NCBI GenBank assembly: GCA_028710895.1
Contig: JAQTTH010000004.1
Location: forward strand, 1-64,000
Length of the DNA stretch: 64,000 nt
Direction of reading: 5' to 3'
Origin: Paludibacter sp.
GTDB taxonomy: Bacteria > Bacteroidota > Bacteroidia > Bacteroidales > Paludibacteraceae
In this document: piece after piece, positions 9,136 to 17,810 of the stretch
Numbering within the stretch: the stretch's first letter is position 1
How the letters are laid out: every line of letters begins with the position of its first letter
Made by a program: the position numbers and the translations under genes
Notes under the pieces: model-generated
What the model saw: the letters and a program-made list of their open reading frames with translations, nothing else
Databases searched by the model: none
Told to the model about the DNA's origin: nothing

Positions 9136-11130
9136 TTATAATTTATGATCCAAAATGTATTGTAGATATGCGATATTACTTTTTTTCGATGCAAAATAGA
9201 ACTCAATCATCTTGGTTTGTGAGTTTCTGATAGTTGATATTTTCTGTATCGCAACTTCATCTTTTTGATTAGGAAGTATTACCCCAAGCCAGGAATTTAA
9301 AATAACCGGTAAGTATATTTGGTACTTTTCATCCTTTGTGGTCACGTCTACTTTATCGATACTGTGAAAAGCTTTCTCATATTTCTTTTCATTAAAATAC
9401 ACAGCACTTAAATTCAAGCGGGCTTCATCAAAGCGGGGTGAAATAAGTAATGCCTTCAAATACATTTCTTCAGCTTCTTTGTGTTTGCCTTCTGTTTCGT
9501 AGCAACTTGCCAGGTTATTCAACACATGAATGTTGTAGGGATGAATTAATTTTGCTTTCTCAAAACAACCCTGAGCTTCCTTCAAATTCCCTGAAGTGTA
9601 AAGTGCAACACCTTTATACCAATTAATCGGTATTGATGTTGGATCAGTTACGTAAAATGGATTTACTGAGTTGTCTGCTTCTGAGATCAATTGATTCCAA
9701 TCACCCTTGCTCTGGCATTCATATATTTTCCGGGTGTGAAACTCACCCGAAAACCTGTTTGTACTTACAACAAACGAAAATAGTACCGGTACAAAAATCA
9801 TCAAAGTCAGCATACCGAAATTAAAGCTATTCGTTGATGTTTTTACCTTTTCATGGGAACAATAATACTTTGCAACTACAATGGAAAGAATCAAATAGAA
9901 TAGGATTTGATGTTCAATTCTTTCAAGTGGAAAATCGAAAAATGATATAAATGCATATCCCGCTATTGTTGCAAAAAATGCATACAATAAAAGCTTATCC
10001 TCCAGATTGGGTTTTATTTTGTTTCGCAGTAATTTGATAGTATAAAATAATGCAACAATAAAAACGCTTATGTAAGTAATTAAACCTAAAATACCCGTTT
10101 CGCAAAGTACCCATAAAAAATCATTGTGTGGTCTTTGATAGGTAAGAGAAGCGTTATCCATAAACACATCATTGAACTTCTCAAGCCCATACTTTGGAAA
10201 CTGAAACTGCCAGTTTCCGGCTCCTACACCCTGAAAGATGTTTTCTTTTGCCATCTGGAGTGAGTTATTCCATACCAGCAACCGTTCGGGCAACGATCTC
10301 GAATCAATAAGATTGCTGTAGTAACTACTCCCTTTCAGGTAGAATAGCACAGCTCCTATTATACACAACGAAATAATCAAAAAAGGAATTAACTTCAACA
10401 AATGCCTTTTCAACAAATGTCCTTTTTGGAAAATTACAACTATTAGAAAGAAGAGAAAGGTAGCAAACAGTACTGCCCTGGTCTGAATGAGCAGGAGTAA
10501 TGTAATAATAGAACAGAGGAGTACGATTGACGTAACTTTCCATTTTCTTAATATTACTATGCCACCAATTACAAATGGAAAAGTAAGAAATAACACCGAT
10601 GAAAACAGATTTTTATTGGCGTAGGTGGATGTAATTTGATAGATATTATATCGAAAACTGTTAGAGAAATCTAATGTTACCGCCTGATATAAAGCAATGG
10701 ATATAGATACTATGCAAAAGCTCACAATTGCTTTAATCAACCCATCTGTTGTTAGCTTATTTTGTGCGATTAAATAAGTACTAATTACAAAAAAGAGTAT
10801 CTCAATTGTAAACTTCGATAAAACATAAATTCCATCAGCTATCGATGTTGCTTTGAATAATGAAAGACAATTGATGAGTAAGAATATAAAAAGTAGTATG
10901 GGTAACGTAAGTTTTAGAAATGAAAAGTCAGGAACCAATTCCTTTTTCGAAATCTGAAATAATATAATAACCCCGAGTATACAAACAAATGCTGTCAGAT
11001 AAAGCTGCCTTGGAACTAAAACAGGATCAATGACCTTATCCGAATAGACAAGCGGTAACAAAAGAAAGAAGTAAAAATATAGCTTATCAACTATTTTTGA
11101 ATTCGTTTTTTGAGTCTTAGTCTTCATCAA
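9136..11130 (-). CDS. O-antigen ligase/polymerase-like membrane protein with C-terminal TPRs
   Basis: 664 residues. Residues 1-460 contain about ten to twelve hydrophobic segments with a large periplasmic loop carrying RPHNDFLWVLCETGILGL, the signature of the Wzy/WaaL O-antigen ligase superfamily (PF04932). Residues about 490-620 hold tetratricopeptide-like helices (YKGVALYTSGNLKEAQGCFEKA, NLASCYETEGKHKEAEEMYLKAL). Such proteins join polysaccharide or glycan to lipid A core or other acceptors at the periplasmic face; the exact substrate is not predictable. The ligase and the T9SS repeat protein downstream are 12 bases apart. Promoter proposed at 11271-11302. Confidence 0.82.
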   Translation of the reverse strand: MMKTKTQKTNSKIVDKLYFYFFLLLPLVYSDKVIDPVLVPRQLYLTAFVCILGVIILFQISKKELVPDFSFLKLTLPILLFIFLLINCLSLFKATSIADGIYVLSKFTIEILFFVISTYLIAQNKLTTDGLIKAIVSFCIVSISIALYQAVTLDFSNSFRYNIYQITSTYANKNLFSSVLFLTFPFVIGGIVILRKWKVTSIVLLCSIITLLLLIQTRAVLFATFLFFLIVVIFQKGHLLKRHLLKLIPFLIISLCIIGAVLFYLKGSSYYSNLIDSRSLPERLLVWNNSLQMAKENIFQGVGAGNWQFQFPKYGLEKFNDVFMDNASLTYQRPHNDFLWVLCETGILGLITYISVFIVALFYTIKLLRNKIKPNLEDKLLLYAFFATIAGYAFISFFDFPLERIEHQILFYLILSIVVAKYYCSHEKVKTSTNSFNFGMLTLMIFVPVLFSFVVSTNRFSGEFHTRKIYECQSKGDWNQLISEADNSVNPFYVTDPTSIPINWYKGVALYTSGNLKEAQGCFEKAKLIHPYNIHVLNNLASCYETEGKHKEAEEMYLKALLISPRFDEARLNLSAVYFNEKKYEKAFHSIDKVDVTTKDEKYQIYLPVILNSWLGVILPNQKDEVAIQKISTIRNSQTKMIEFYFASKKSNIAYLQYILDHKL

Positions 11131-11270
11131 CCTCTATCTTCTTATTACTTAATTAATGTATGTTTATATTATATAATCCTGATTTATTGCATTTCATCAA
11201 TCATTCTGGTCGACTACATATATGGATCTGTCACCCGATATCCAACAAAATCTAAAAACACAATTTTATG

Positions 11271-11332
11271 CAAAAATACGAAACATACTTAACATGTCCA
11301 ACTGTTTTCCCATTTATTTTTTAAGCTAATTA
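11271..11332 (-). promoter_or_regulatory. Promoter of the ligase operon with extended conserved upstream block
   Basis: Minus strand: TATTTTTG (11271-11278), 20 bases, then GTTG (11299-11302), followed upstream by an AT-rich block rich in AAAAAATAAAT and ending TAATTAGCTTAA. The same block recurs at the promoter of the leucine-rich-repeat gene (21430-21491). The predicted leader is about 130 bases. The rest of the 359-base gap 11131-11489 shows nothing else recognisable. Confidence 0.65.
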
Positions 11333-11489
11333 AAAATTCCTTTATTGGTGCGGGTTTTATTAAAACAAAACAACCATTCCCATCTTTCAATTGCGAACGG
11401 TTGAGTGCTACAGGTTTATTTGTGGTTGATTAATTATCTCTGGAAATTCATCATCAGGTCATGCTCAACCTGAATTTTGTAAACCTACG

Positions 11490-11972
11490 TTATTCCCTAA
11501 ACTTCTTTCCATTGGCAAGGCGGTTAAGCATCTCGGCTATGCGTTCAACCTTAGTGTTGTCGGTTTTGGCGGCATAAATCCAGTCGATAAATTCCTTTTG
11601 CTGCCCATCCGTGCAAGCCAGAAACCATGTGTATGCCTCCGGATCTTCCTTCAAACAAACAAGTAATTCTTCGGGTATTTCGGTAGGTGCATTGTCGGCA
11701 TATAAAATAACATGCACCCAATCGCCTTCGTTTTTACCGATTCTTTTTCTGATTTCCGCTTTCACCGGCAGAAAAAGCTGCCCGTTACCCATTGGCATTA
11801 ATCTGTAGTTTTTAATCTCAAAGTCATCAATGAATCCTTTTACCTTCACCCAACCAAAATAAGCATGCTTGTCTTGCAGCACTTCGGGAATAGCAGCATA
11901 CGTCCAACCTCCTTTACCCGGATATTTTTCGAGCAAATACTTTTTATTTACCAAAGGCTTATCTGTTTCCAT
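11490..11972 (-). CDS. YdeI/OmpD-associated family protein with DUF1905 domain
   Basis: 160 residues, cytosolic. Residues about 20-95 match the DUF1905 beta-barrel (GWVKVKGFIDDFEIKNYRLM, then LPVKAEIRKRIGKNEGDWVHV). Residues about 100-157 match the YdeI 'bacteriocin-protection' helical tail (PEELLVCLKEDPEA, then WIYAAKTDNTKVERIAEML). The biochemical role of the family is not established. Its leader and first codons are duplicated at 16092-16160, beyond the SusD fusion block. Confidence 0.82.
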   Translation of the reverse strand: METDKPLVNKKYLLEKYPGKGGWTYAAIPEVLQDKHAYFGWVKVKGFIDDFEIKNYRLMPMGNGQLFLPVKAEIRKRIGKNEGDWVHVILYADNAPTEIPEELLVCLKEDPEAYTWFLACTDGQQKEFIDWIYAAKTDNTKVERIAEMLNRLANGKKFRE

Positions 11973-12032
11973 TTTTGTGTGAATTGTAGTGTTCTAAAGT
12001 TGACTGACATTGTTTCAATTATCAATCACTGG
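11942..12032. repeat. Leader and first codons of the YdeI-like gene, copy 1 of 2
   Basis: This block (start codon region ATGGAAACAGATAAG on the minus strand plus about 55 bases of leader containing CAATGTCAGT and TAATTGAAACAATG) recurs in degenerate form at 16092-16160. A shorter relative of the leader (TGACTTTGTTTCAATTA) lies near 17770. Copies 1 and 2 bracket the SusD fusion and its partner gene. Confidence 0.55.
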
Positions 12033-12061
12033 ATAATTACTGACCAGCAATAGTTTTTAAA

Positions 12062-15000
12062 TCAATTTAGTTTCTCAGCCTTTATTGTCATGTCATTTTG
12101 ATTCAACGTTATTCTATAAACTCCTTCAAATGGAAGTGTACTTAAACCCACTACGTTGCCACTATTTCCGACAACACTGGTTGAATTAAATGGAGATGAA
12201 ACGGTATAATTTGTTGATAGTTCTTCATGTCCATCCCACCAACCACGTTTATGGAAGAATTTAAAATTAAGCGTTCCAAGCACATCTGATATAGCATCAT
12301 TCTTACAATAAACAGTAACCTGATATACACCAGGAGAAACTAACCTACACGGAGCATAATCCAACGGATTGTTCCAATTCCAGCTTGAAGTGATTGCCAA
12401 AGGTGTTTGTGGTCGTCCTAAACCTGTTCCACATATCCAGAGGGCATCAGGATAAATAGCATCCGGCAGAGGTTCAACATATAAATAACCGGCGGTAGTC
12501 AAATAATAAGCTTTATATAAACCTGTTTTTCCAAGAAATTTTGCTGTATTTGTGCCTGTAACCTGAAAGTAATCCGGTGATAAATTGTTGGCCAAATTGG
12601 TTATACCAGTGAAAGTAATTTCTACTCCCTCACCAAAATAGATACTTGCTCCACGAAATCCCGTATTGTTGACCAGACTTGTCGGATTTGCAACCAGATC
12701 TGTTGTCACATCAAGTGTTTTAACCGCTTGAAGTTTATTACCTCCAACTTTCGCTGTAAAATTATAAGCATCAAATGAAAATTCTGTAATTCCTATTAAT
12801 GAAGCATCCGATGAAGTAATAGAAAGACCTGTAGAATCGATAATTCCAATCCCGTCTCCCACCTTTCCAAAAACCAACCCACTCCAATCCACTTTTTTGA
12901 ATGCTGTCTTTACTTTAGTTGCTAATTTATAGCTGATAGATGTTCCAGAAGTCAGTCCGGAAATAGAATAGATATAATTTGCTGCATCAGTTAATGTGAG
13001 TTTCTTTCCAATAGATGCTCCATCAAGCACCAGATATAAATCTGGCATCGACGGTCGGTTTGCTTTTGTAGTACTGATTACTGTATCTTTTGAGTAACCC
13101 GCTATATTCGTAGATGTCAGAGATATTTTTATATCTGTATTATCGTTGGCTTGCTTAACTAAAGGTATACGATAAGTCCGATTAAAATCTGACTGATTCC
13201 CTGAGGTGATTACAGTTTCGGAAGAAACTGTTGTATTATTTATTATTATGTTTACCTTAACGGCCAGCAGAGGTGTAACAGGATCTGAAACTGTTACATG
13301 TAAGTCAATCGGGTCTCCGAAATTGATAACAGTTTGTGTCACATTAGCCACATCAAAACCTGGTACTGACTTTGGATACAACGGTTTTCCATCATATCCC
13401 GGATTTTGAACAAGAAGTGGGTTTTGATCTATCTGGAATTGTGGAATAGGAAGTATAAGCTTGTTTTCAGTTATGGGATATATTGGTAAACGGCCAACAT
13501 CTCTGTAATTGAGCGTATTCATTACCGTAGAAACTTTATCATTACGTACAAGGTCAAACCAACGTTGGCCTTCAAATGCCAACTCCAAACGTCTTTCGTT
13601 CAACACATCATCAATCGTAACAGATGACAGATTAGCGAGTTTAGCTCTTGTTCTAACTTTGTTTACGAGTGTTGTTGCGTTTGTAACATCACCCTTACCT
13701 AAGAATGCTTCAGCTTTCAGCAATAATATGTCAGCCAGTCGTACTTTTATTACACTATGAAATTTAGAGCGGTATTTATACATGAACGGATAGCCTTTTG
13801 AGGGGTATTCATCGCTCCATGTTACATCGGCATTAATAATGGTTTCAGCCTTACGAATCACATCGCCGGCTTTATCAAAAGCAGCGATTAAATCGCGCGA
13901 TGGAGTACACCATTTTACCCAATCATATTTACTGTTCGGGTCAGATTGATCAATACCAACCAACCAGGTAAACCACAGACCACCTCCTGAAAAATTAATT
14001 TCAAATATTGATTCAGATGTATTTCTGTTTTTTACATCTGTATTAGTTGCATTCATATCAAACAGGTCGCCATAATTTGGAACCAATGTAACATCTTTCT
14101 CAACTTCATTGCTGTAATAAATTACTTTATCATAATCTCTCACAGGTTTTTCTGCATAAATCTTAGCCAAAAGAGCATTAGCTACTGTTCGTGAGAATTT
14201 GAATTTATTAGCCGGATCAATTCCAGGTGCACCTCCGGTTTCCAAAGCAACATTCAAATCTTTAATCAGTTGGCGGTATACAGTTAGTACTGAATCGCGC
14301 TTTGGTAAATACAGATGATAATTTACCGAAGTGAGATTAGCTAGAACAACAGCGGGTATTTCTGTTGTAACCAACGGAACTGCTCCCCACAACCTTACCA
14401 TGTCAAAATAAATCATAGAACGCATGATTAATGCTTCTGACTTCCATTGCTTACGTTCTGCAAGAGTCAAAGTTGGATCCTGAACTAAATCAATATTACA
14501 TATTACTTTATTTGTAGTACTAATCAGATTATAAAAATAAACCCAATCCCGATTGATATTTTCATTGTACCTATTTTGATTATGTTGTTCCAGTTGGGTT
14601 AATTCAATACCAGTTGATCCGTGGTATGAATTGTCGGAATGAGTATCACTTAGTATTAACGCATCGGCCGTCCAAGCTTCCGTGCCAGCATTCTGTGTCA
14701 ATTGATAATACATGTTATCATATTGAGCTTTCATATCGGCTTTTGTCGAAATATTATTCGTTATGTCAGGATTTGAATTGGTAGTGAAAGTTACCGTATT
14801 CCCATAATTTGTTCCAAAGTAATTTGATGCATACGCTCTGACATAATAATTACTCAAGGGGGTGAGGTTGGATAAGTAATCAACTGTAGTAGCTGACCCC
14901 GGTCCATTTATGGTCATTCCTTCGTTGGAGAAAACAGTTGGATTCTGTGATTTGCTCCACACTAAACCACTTGCAGTTATTGGCGATCCACCATTGTCAA

Positions 15001-15613
15001 TTGTAGCACCACCAACAGCAGTAGTTGAACAGATTCCTGTTAATGCATTGGTCGTTAATGTTGGTAATGTCCCGGGATTAAAACTAATTTCATCTCCATA
15101 ATACGTTGTCGAATTAGTCAAGACATACGCTCTTACATAGTACTTGATTCCAGAGGTTAACCCATTAATAGTAGCTGAGTATTCTCCTGATTGATTTCCA
15201 TTGACAGTTTTTCCAAGATTGTTTTCATAGGTTGGGTTCGTCGATGTACCCCAAACAAATCCTCGCTCAAGAATCAATGATCCATCGTTTATAGTTACAA
15301 TTCCTTTACACGTAACAGCGTTCGATGTCAAATCTGAAATAGAATGTGTTATTACTTTATCTGAAGGATTTAATACACGTATACTATCGACATTTCTCAC
15401 AGCATAAAGCGTATTGTTTTTGTTAGCCTGATTCAAAATAACCGCTCTGGTTTTCAATACACCTTTCTGTTCAAGAAAGGATAAGCTGTCAACCAAATTT
15501 GAAAGAGTTTCCACCTTAGAATGATCCTTGAGATAAATCACCGCCTTTTGATTTTGTGCCGTAATAACCAACGATACAAGTATAAATATTACTGAAATAA
15601 TCGTTGTTCTCAT
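12062..15613 (-). CDS. Orphan multidomain FN3 / SusD / SusE-F-like fusion protein
   Basis: 1183 residues. Sec signal peptide (1-20, ending TAQ) without a lipobox Cys. Residues about 21-85: small module shared with the upstream gene (VIYLKDHSKVE, then VDSIRVL). About 105-280: two fibronectin-III-like repeats ending YYVRAY. About 284-738: RagB/SusD domain (EALIMRSMIYFDMVRLWGAV, VRLADILLLKAEA, ERRLELAFEGQRWFDLVR, end LVQNPGY). About 738-1183: beta-rich domains resembling SusE/SusF starch-binding proteins (SPGVYQVTVYC, FKFFHKRGWWDG). SusD proteins normally are separate lipoproteins next to a SusC porin; none is present. The ATG overlaps the stop of the upstream gene by one base (TAATG), implying coupled translation. 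Probable surface glycan-binding protein, by inference. Confidence 0.8.
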   Translation of the reverse strand: MRTTIISVIFILVSLVITAQNQKAVIYLKDHSKVETLSNLVDSLSFLEQKGVLKTRAVILNQANKNNTLYAVRNVDSIRVLNPSDKVITHSISDLTSNAVTCKGIVTINDGSLILERGFVWGTSTNPTYENNLGKTVNGNQSGEYSATINGLTSGIKYYVRAYVLTNSTTYYGDEISFNPGTLPTLTTNALTGICSTTAVGGATIDNGGSPITASGLVWSKSQNPTVFSNEGMTINGPGSATTVDYLSNLTPLSNYYVRAYASNYFGTNYGNTVTFTTNSNPDITNNISTKADMKAQYDNMYYQLTQNAGTEAWTADALILSDTHSDNSYHGSTGIELTQLEQHNQNRYNENINRDWVYFYNLISTTNKVICNIDLVQDPTLTLAERKQWKSEALIMRSMIYFDMVRLWGAVPLVTTEIPAVVLANLTSVNYHLYLPKRDSVLTVYRQLIKDLNVALETGGAPGIDPANKFKFSRTVANALLAKIYAEKPVRDYDKVIYYSNEVEKDVTLVPNYGDLFDMNATNTDVKNRNTSESIFEINFSGGGLWFTWLVGIDQSDPNSKYDWVKWCTPSRDLIAAFDKAGDVIRKAETIINADVTWSDEYPSKGYPFMYKYRSKFHSVIKVRLADILLLKAEAFLGKGDVTNATTLVNKVRTRAKLANLSSVTIDDVLNERRLELAFEGQRWFDLVRNDKVSTVMNTLNYRDVGRLPIYPITENKLILPIPQFQIDQNPLLVQNPGYDGKPLYPKSVPGFDVANVTQTVINFGDPIDLHVTVSDPVTPLLAVKVNIIINNTTVSSETVITSGNQSDFNRTYRIPLVKQANDNTDIKISLTSTNIAGYSKDTVISTTKANRPSMPDLYLVLDGASIGKKLTLTDAANYIYSISGLTSGTSISYKLATKVKTAFKKVDWSGLVFGKVGDGIGIIDSTGLSITSSDASLIGITEFSFDAYNFTAKVGGNKLQAVKTLDVTTDLVANPTSLVNNTGFRGASIYFGEGVEITFTGITNLANNLSPDYFQVTGTNTAKFLGKTGLYKAYYLTTAGYLYVEPLPDAIYPDALWICGTGLGRPQTPLAITSSWNWNNPLDYAPCRLVSPGVYQVTVYCKNDAISDVLGTLNFKFFHKRGWWDGHEELSTNYTVSSPFNSTSVVGNSGNVVGLSTLPFEGVYRITLNQNDMTIKAEKLN

Positions 15614-16074
15614 TATTTTATAAATTTAAGTTGTTGGTTATTAACTACCACAATGTAAACTCCGGACTTTAATGAACTTACATTTATAGATAAATTAAAC
15701 AGTGAGCTTTGTGTAAGAATCTGATGACCGGCAATATCAACTATTGATGCTCGCAACATTTCATTCATATTATTACTCTTTATATAAATTATGTTGTCAA
15801 AATAATAGCATTTTAGCTTGTCATTTTGAATAGGAATAATGTTGTTGGGCGAGCTTGAAAACAAAACTTTCTGGATATCACCCAGCTGAAAAGTGGATGA
15901 AATAGTGTTGTTATTCCAAACAACCATATTGTCTGTGTCAGTAAAGGTCAATTTACTTGTAAGTAAATCAAACTCCTGTTTTGAACCATCGTTTAATAAC
16001 ACATTCAATTTTGTTTGGCTTTGTGCCAAAAACAAAAAAAACAAAAAGTAAAAACTAAAAAGGATTCTTTTCAT
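15613..16074 (-). CDS. Small secreted protein with T9SS sorting domain, partner of SusD fusion
   Basis: 153 residues from ATG at 16074 (MKRILFSFYFLFFLFLAQSQ is a clear signal peptide). Residues 20-75 (KLNVLLNDGSKQEFD, then FQLGDIQKVLFSS) are the same short module that opens the downstream SusD fusion. Residues about 85-153 look like a type A T9SS sorting module (MLRASIVDIAGHQIL, LKSGVYIVVVNNQQLKFIK), although the usual YPNP start is weak. An in-frame TTG ten codons upstream is rejected because that extension (INKLLEKSS) is a relic of the YdeI-like N-terminus. Stop and start overlap with the SusD fusion gene: two-gene operon. Confidence 0.75.
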   Translation of the reverse strand: MKRILFSFYFLFFLFLAQSQTKLNVLLNDGSKQEFDLLTSKLTFTDTDNMVVWNNNTISSTFQLGDIQKVLFSSSPNNIIPIQNDKLKCYYFDNIIYIKSNNMNEMLRASIVDIAGHQILTQSSLFNLSINVSSLKSGVYIVVVNNQQLKFIK

Positions 16075-16091
16075 ACTAGATTTTTCTAAGA

Positions 16092-16160
16092 GTTTATTTA
16101 TCAAGACTTATCTGTTTCCATTATGATTTGTACTGCTCTGAGGCTGATTAACATTGTTTC
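16092..16160. repeat. Degenerate copy 2 of the YdeI-like leader and first codons
   Basis: On the minus strand this copy reads a leader ending in ATGGAAACAGATAAG, then breaks frame at once (stop codons after five codons) while still resembling the YdeI-like coding sequence for about 40 bases. It shows that a piece of the YdeI-like 5' end lies upstream of the two-gene SusD block. A 10-bp-arm hairpin (TTCGGTATAG with CTATGCCGAA, one mismatch) follows at about 16170-16200. Confidence 0.5.
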
Positions 16161-16217
16161 AGTTACATGGTTCGGTATAGTATGGAGGCTATGCCGAACA
16201 CGCTACGCCAAACTAAG

Positions 16218-16676
16218 TTAATGCACCATGCCTCTCGAAAAACTAAAAATAAATATGACCGGAATCATTATCAGGTATGCCGCTATCATTACAATAGTCA
16301 TGATCCCTAAAAATTTAAATGTTCTTTTCAAATTCTTCAAACTCTCGTCCAATTCTGCTTGTCTGTTATTATACAATGCCGATTTTATTTTAGTTGCAAA
16401 AGAATATAAATAATAGGATGGAAAGGCATATAAAACTGCTAATGGCAGATATATTAAACCTAATATAACTGTTGGAAACCCAAAATTTGAACCGGATTTC
16501 ATCATAGGTGAAATAACCAGCATAATTACTCCCACTAAAACCAATATTCCTGATCCAATGAAACCTAATATTGCCAAAAATGTGGCCCATTTAGCGGTGG
16601 TGTTCAAATAAGTTCTTCCATCCGACGTAATAGAAAGCGTTGCTTCCTTTTCGATACTTGTAATTTCGTTTTCCAT
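16218..16676 (-). CDS. DUF5362-like small membrane protein
   Basis: 152 residues. A hydrophilic N-terminus (about 1-28) is followed by a transmembrane helix (ATFLAILGFIGSGILVLVGVIMLV), a second (TVILGLIYLPLAVLYAFPSYYLY), a charged linker (ELDESLKNLKRTFKF) and a third helix (GIMTIVMIAAYLIMIPVIFIF). The topology and linker match the DUF5362 family common in Bacteroidetes, whose function is unknown. It appears to be a single-gene unit. Confidence 0.7.
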   Translation of the reverse strand: MENEITSIEKEATLSITSDGRTYLNTTAKWATFLAILGFIGSGILVLVGVIMLVISPMMKSGSNFGFPTVILGLIYLPLAVLYAFPSYYLYSFATKIKSALYNNRQAELDESLKNLKRTFKFLGIMTIVMIAAYLIMIPVIFIFSFSRGMVH

Positions 16677-16762
16677 GATAAATTGTATTTTTAATTATTT
16701 ATGATTGCTTCTTTTTTTTATTCTAGTCATTAGACCGATTGATTTTTTAAATAACTCTGAGT

Positions 16763-16824
16763 GCAATGGGGATAGAAGTTTACAACTTCTGTTATCAGTT
16801 TCTTAACTGATTTATTCCCATCGC
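16763..16824. other. Cloverleaf-like nested inverted repeats beside the RAYT gene
   Basis: An outer stem (GCAATGGGGATA with TATTCCCATCGC, 10 of 12 pairs) encloses two perfect hairpins: AGAAGTT-tac-AACTTCT (16774-16790) and ATCAGTT-tctt-AACTGAT (16794-16811). The whole could fold as a three-way junction. It abuts the first copy of a 67-bp direct repeat that flanks the REP-associated transposase. Confidence 0.55.
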
Positions 16825-16889
16825 AAGTTATGTTTCGCTAAACTTGCTCTAGACACAGACTGCAAAGCTACATGCTTGGACGAAGAGGG
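16823..16889. repeat. 67-bp direct repeat, copy A, left of RAYT
   Basis: Copy A (16823-16889) and copy B (17811-17879) agree at about 52 of the first 60 positions, sharing TTCGCTAAACTTGC, CTAGACAC and CTGCAAAGCTACA. Copy A also contains GCAAGTT and AACTTGC as an internal inverted repeat. The two copies bracket the RAYT gene and its palindromes. Confidence 0.65.
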
Positions 16890-16895
16890 CGCCTA

Positions 16896-17426
16896 TTATA
16901 TCGTCAAATTATCAGGTTCGTTTAAAACATCATCCAACCATCTGGCTGCGTTATTGGTAATATAATTGTAAATGGATTCATACCTCACGGCATCGGTTAC
17001 AATATAGTCGTAAAAAGAGCGCTGCCATTCGAAATTCAAATTACCTTGTAAATGTATTTGTTTTGAAGAGGTGGTTTTGAACGCACCCATCAATTCCGAA
17101 ACCGATTTAATCTTTATACCATCATCACCCTGTAGGAACAAGTCGCGACCTGTCCTTTTGCGGAATACCTTTTGCGGATTTATTTCAAATAACAGATGCA
17201 CGTGGTTAGGCATTACAACCGAATTATGCATTTCCAAATACGCATATTGATTCTCCAACCAGGTTATTTGATCTTCAACAATTTCACCGAAAACATTCAA
17301 TTGCATTTCATTATTTTCAATCGCTCCCAAATGATATATGCGGTATTTACAGCAAATGGTGATGAAATAAATGTTGTTCGATGTGTAATCAAATCCTTTT
17401 TTTCGATTGCGTTTACGTTTTTTCAT
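16896..17426 (-). CDS. REP-associated tyrosine transposase (RAYT, Y1/HUH family)
   Basis: 176 residues from ATG at 17426; the longer frame adds a hydrophobic stretch not seen in the family. Motifs: ICCKYRIYHL near the start, the HUH pair His75-x-His77 in MPNHVHLL, and candidate nucleophile Tyr139 or Tyr141 in SFYDYIV, followed by RYESIYNYITNNAARW. These single-stranded-DNA transposases act on short REP palindromes. Perfect palindromes lie upstream at 17501-17520 and 17641-17660. A degenerate palindrome copy lies inside the coding region (residues about 92-99, TGRDLFLQ). Length and motifs appear intact, so it may be active. Confidence 0.88.
   Translation of the reverse strand: MKKRKRNRKKGFDYTSNNIYFITICCKYRIYHLGAIENNEMQLNVFGEIVEDQITWLENQYAYLEMHNSVVMPNHVHLLFEINPQKVFRKRTGRDLFLQGDDGIKIKSVSELMGAFKTTSSKQIHLQGNLNFEWQRSFYDYIVTDAVRYESIYNYITNNAARWLDDVLNEPDNLTI
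17132..17155. repeat. REP-like sequence inside the RAYT coding region
   Basis: This 24-base stretch matches the left flank plus palindrome at 17497-17520 at 22 of 24 positions and is read in frame as part of the transposase. The centre GTCGCGAC is intact. Confidence 0.7.
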
Positions 17427-17496
17427 TTGTATCGTTCCGCATATTATTCCGATTATAAAAATAAAATCAATTGCCAAAAATCACCCACGTACCCAC

Positions 17497-17525
17497 GTAG
17501 GGACAGGTCGCGACCTGTCCGAATA
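17497..17525. repeat. REP-type palindrome 1
   Basis: Contains the perfect 20-bp palindrome GGACAGGTCGCGACCTGTCC (17501-17520) flanked by GTAG on the left and GAATA on the right. Together with the second copy it forms a head-to-head pair upstream of the RAYT gene. Confidence 0.85.
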
Positions 17526-17635
17526 CCGTCCGAATAGGCCCAAAATACCATTGATAATTTATACGTTGTTTGTGCGTCGATTATATCGGTTATTCAATTT
17601 ATTGTAATGCGGGAATTTCTTTCTATTCGCGTTTT

Positions 17636-17664
17636 TATTCGGACAGGTCGCGACCTGTCCCTAC
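17636..17664. repeat. REP-type palindrome 2, inverted orientation
   Basis: The same 20-bp palindrome (17641-17660) flanked by TATTC and CTAC; the full 29 bp is the exact reverse complement of copy 1 at 17497-17525, which fits a BIME-like arrangement. The interval 17427-17995 holds these palindromes and the second direct repeat but no convincing gene. Confidence 0.85.
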
Positions 17665-17810
17665 ACACATACATGCAAAACCGATTTCTTTTGTTTTATG
17701 CAATCGGATTTTGAAATCTACCAACTATACTCTGTTTCTCTTTTATAAATATATTCGAAAGGATTGGGCTGACTTTGTTTCAATTACCCATCGTTCAGTC
17801 GTCATAATAT

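Noticed and set aside
12062-16074. Polysaccharide-utilisation locus
   Set aside because: No SusC porin, glycoside hydrolase or regulator is adjacent; only a fused SusD domain is present.
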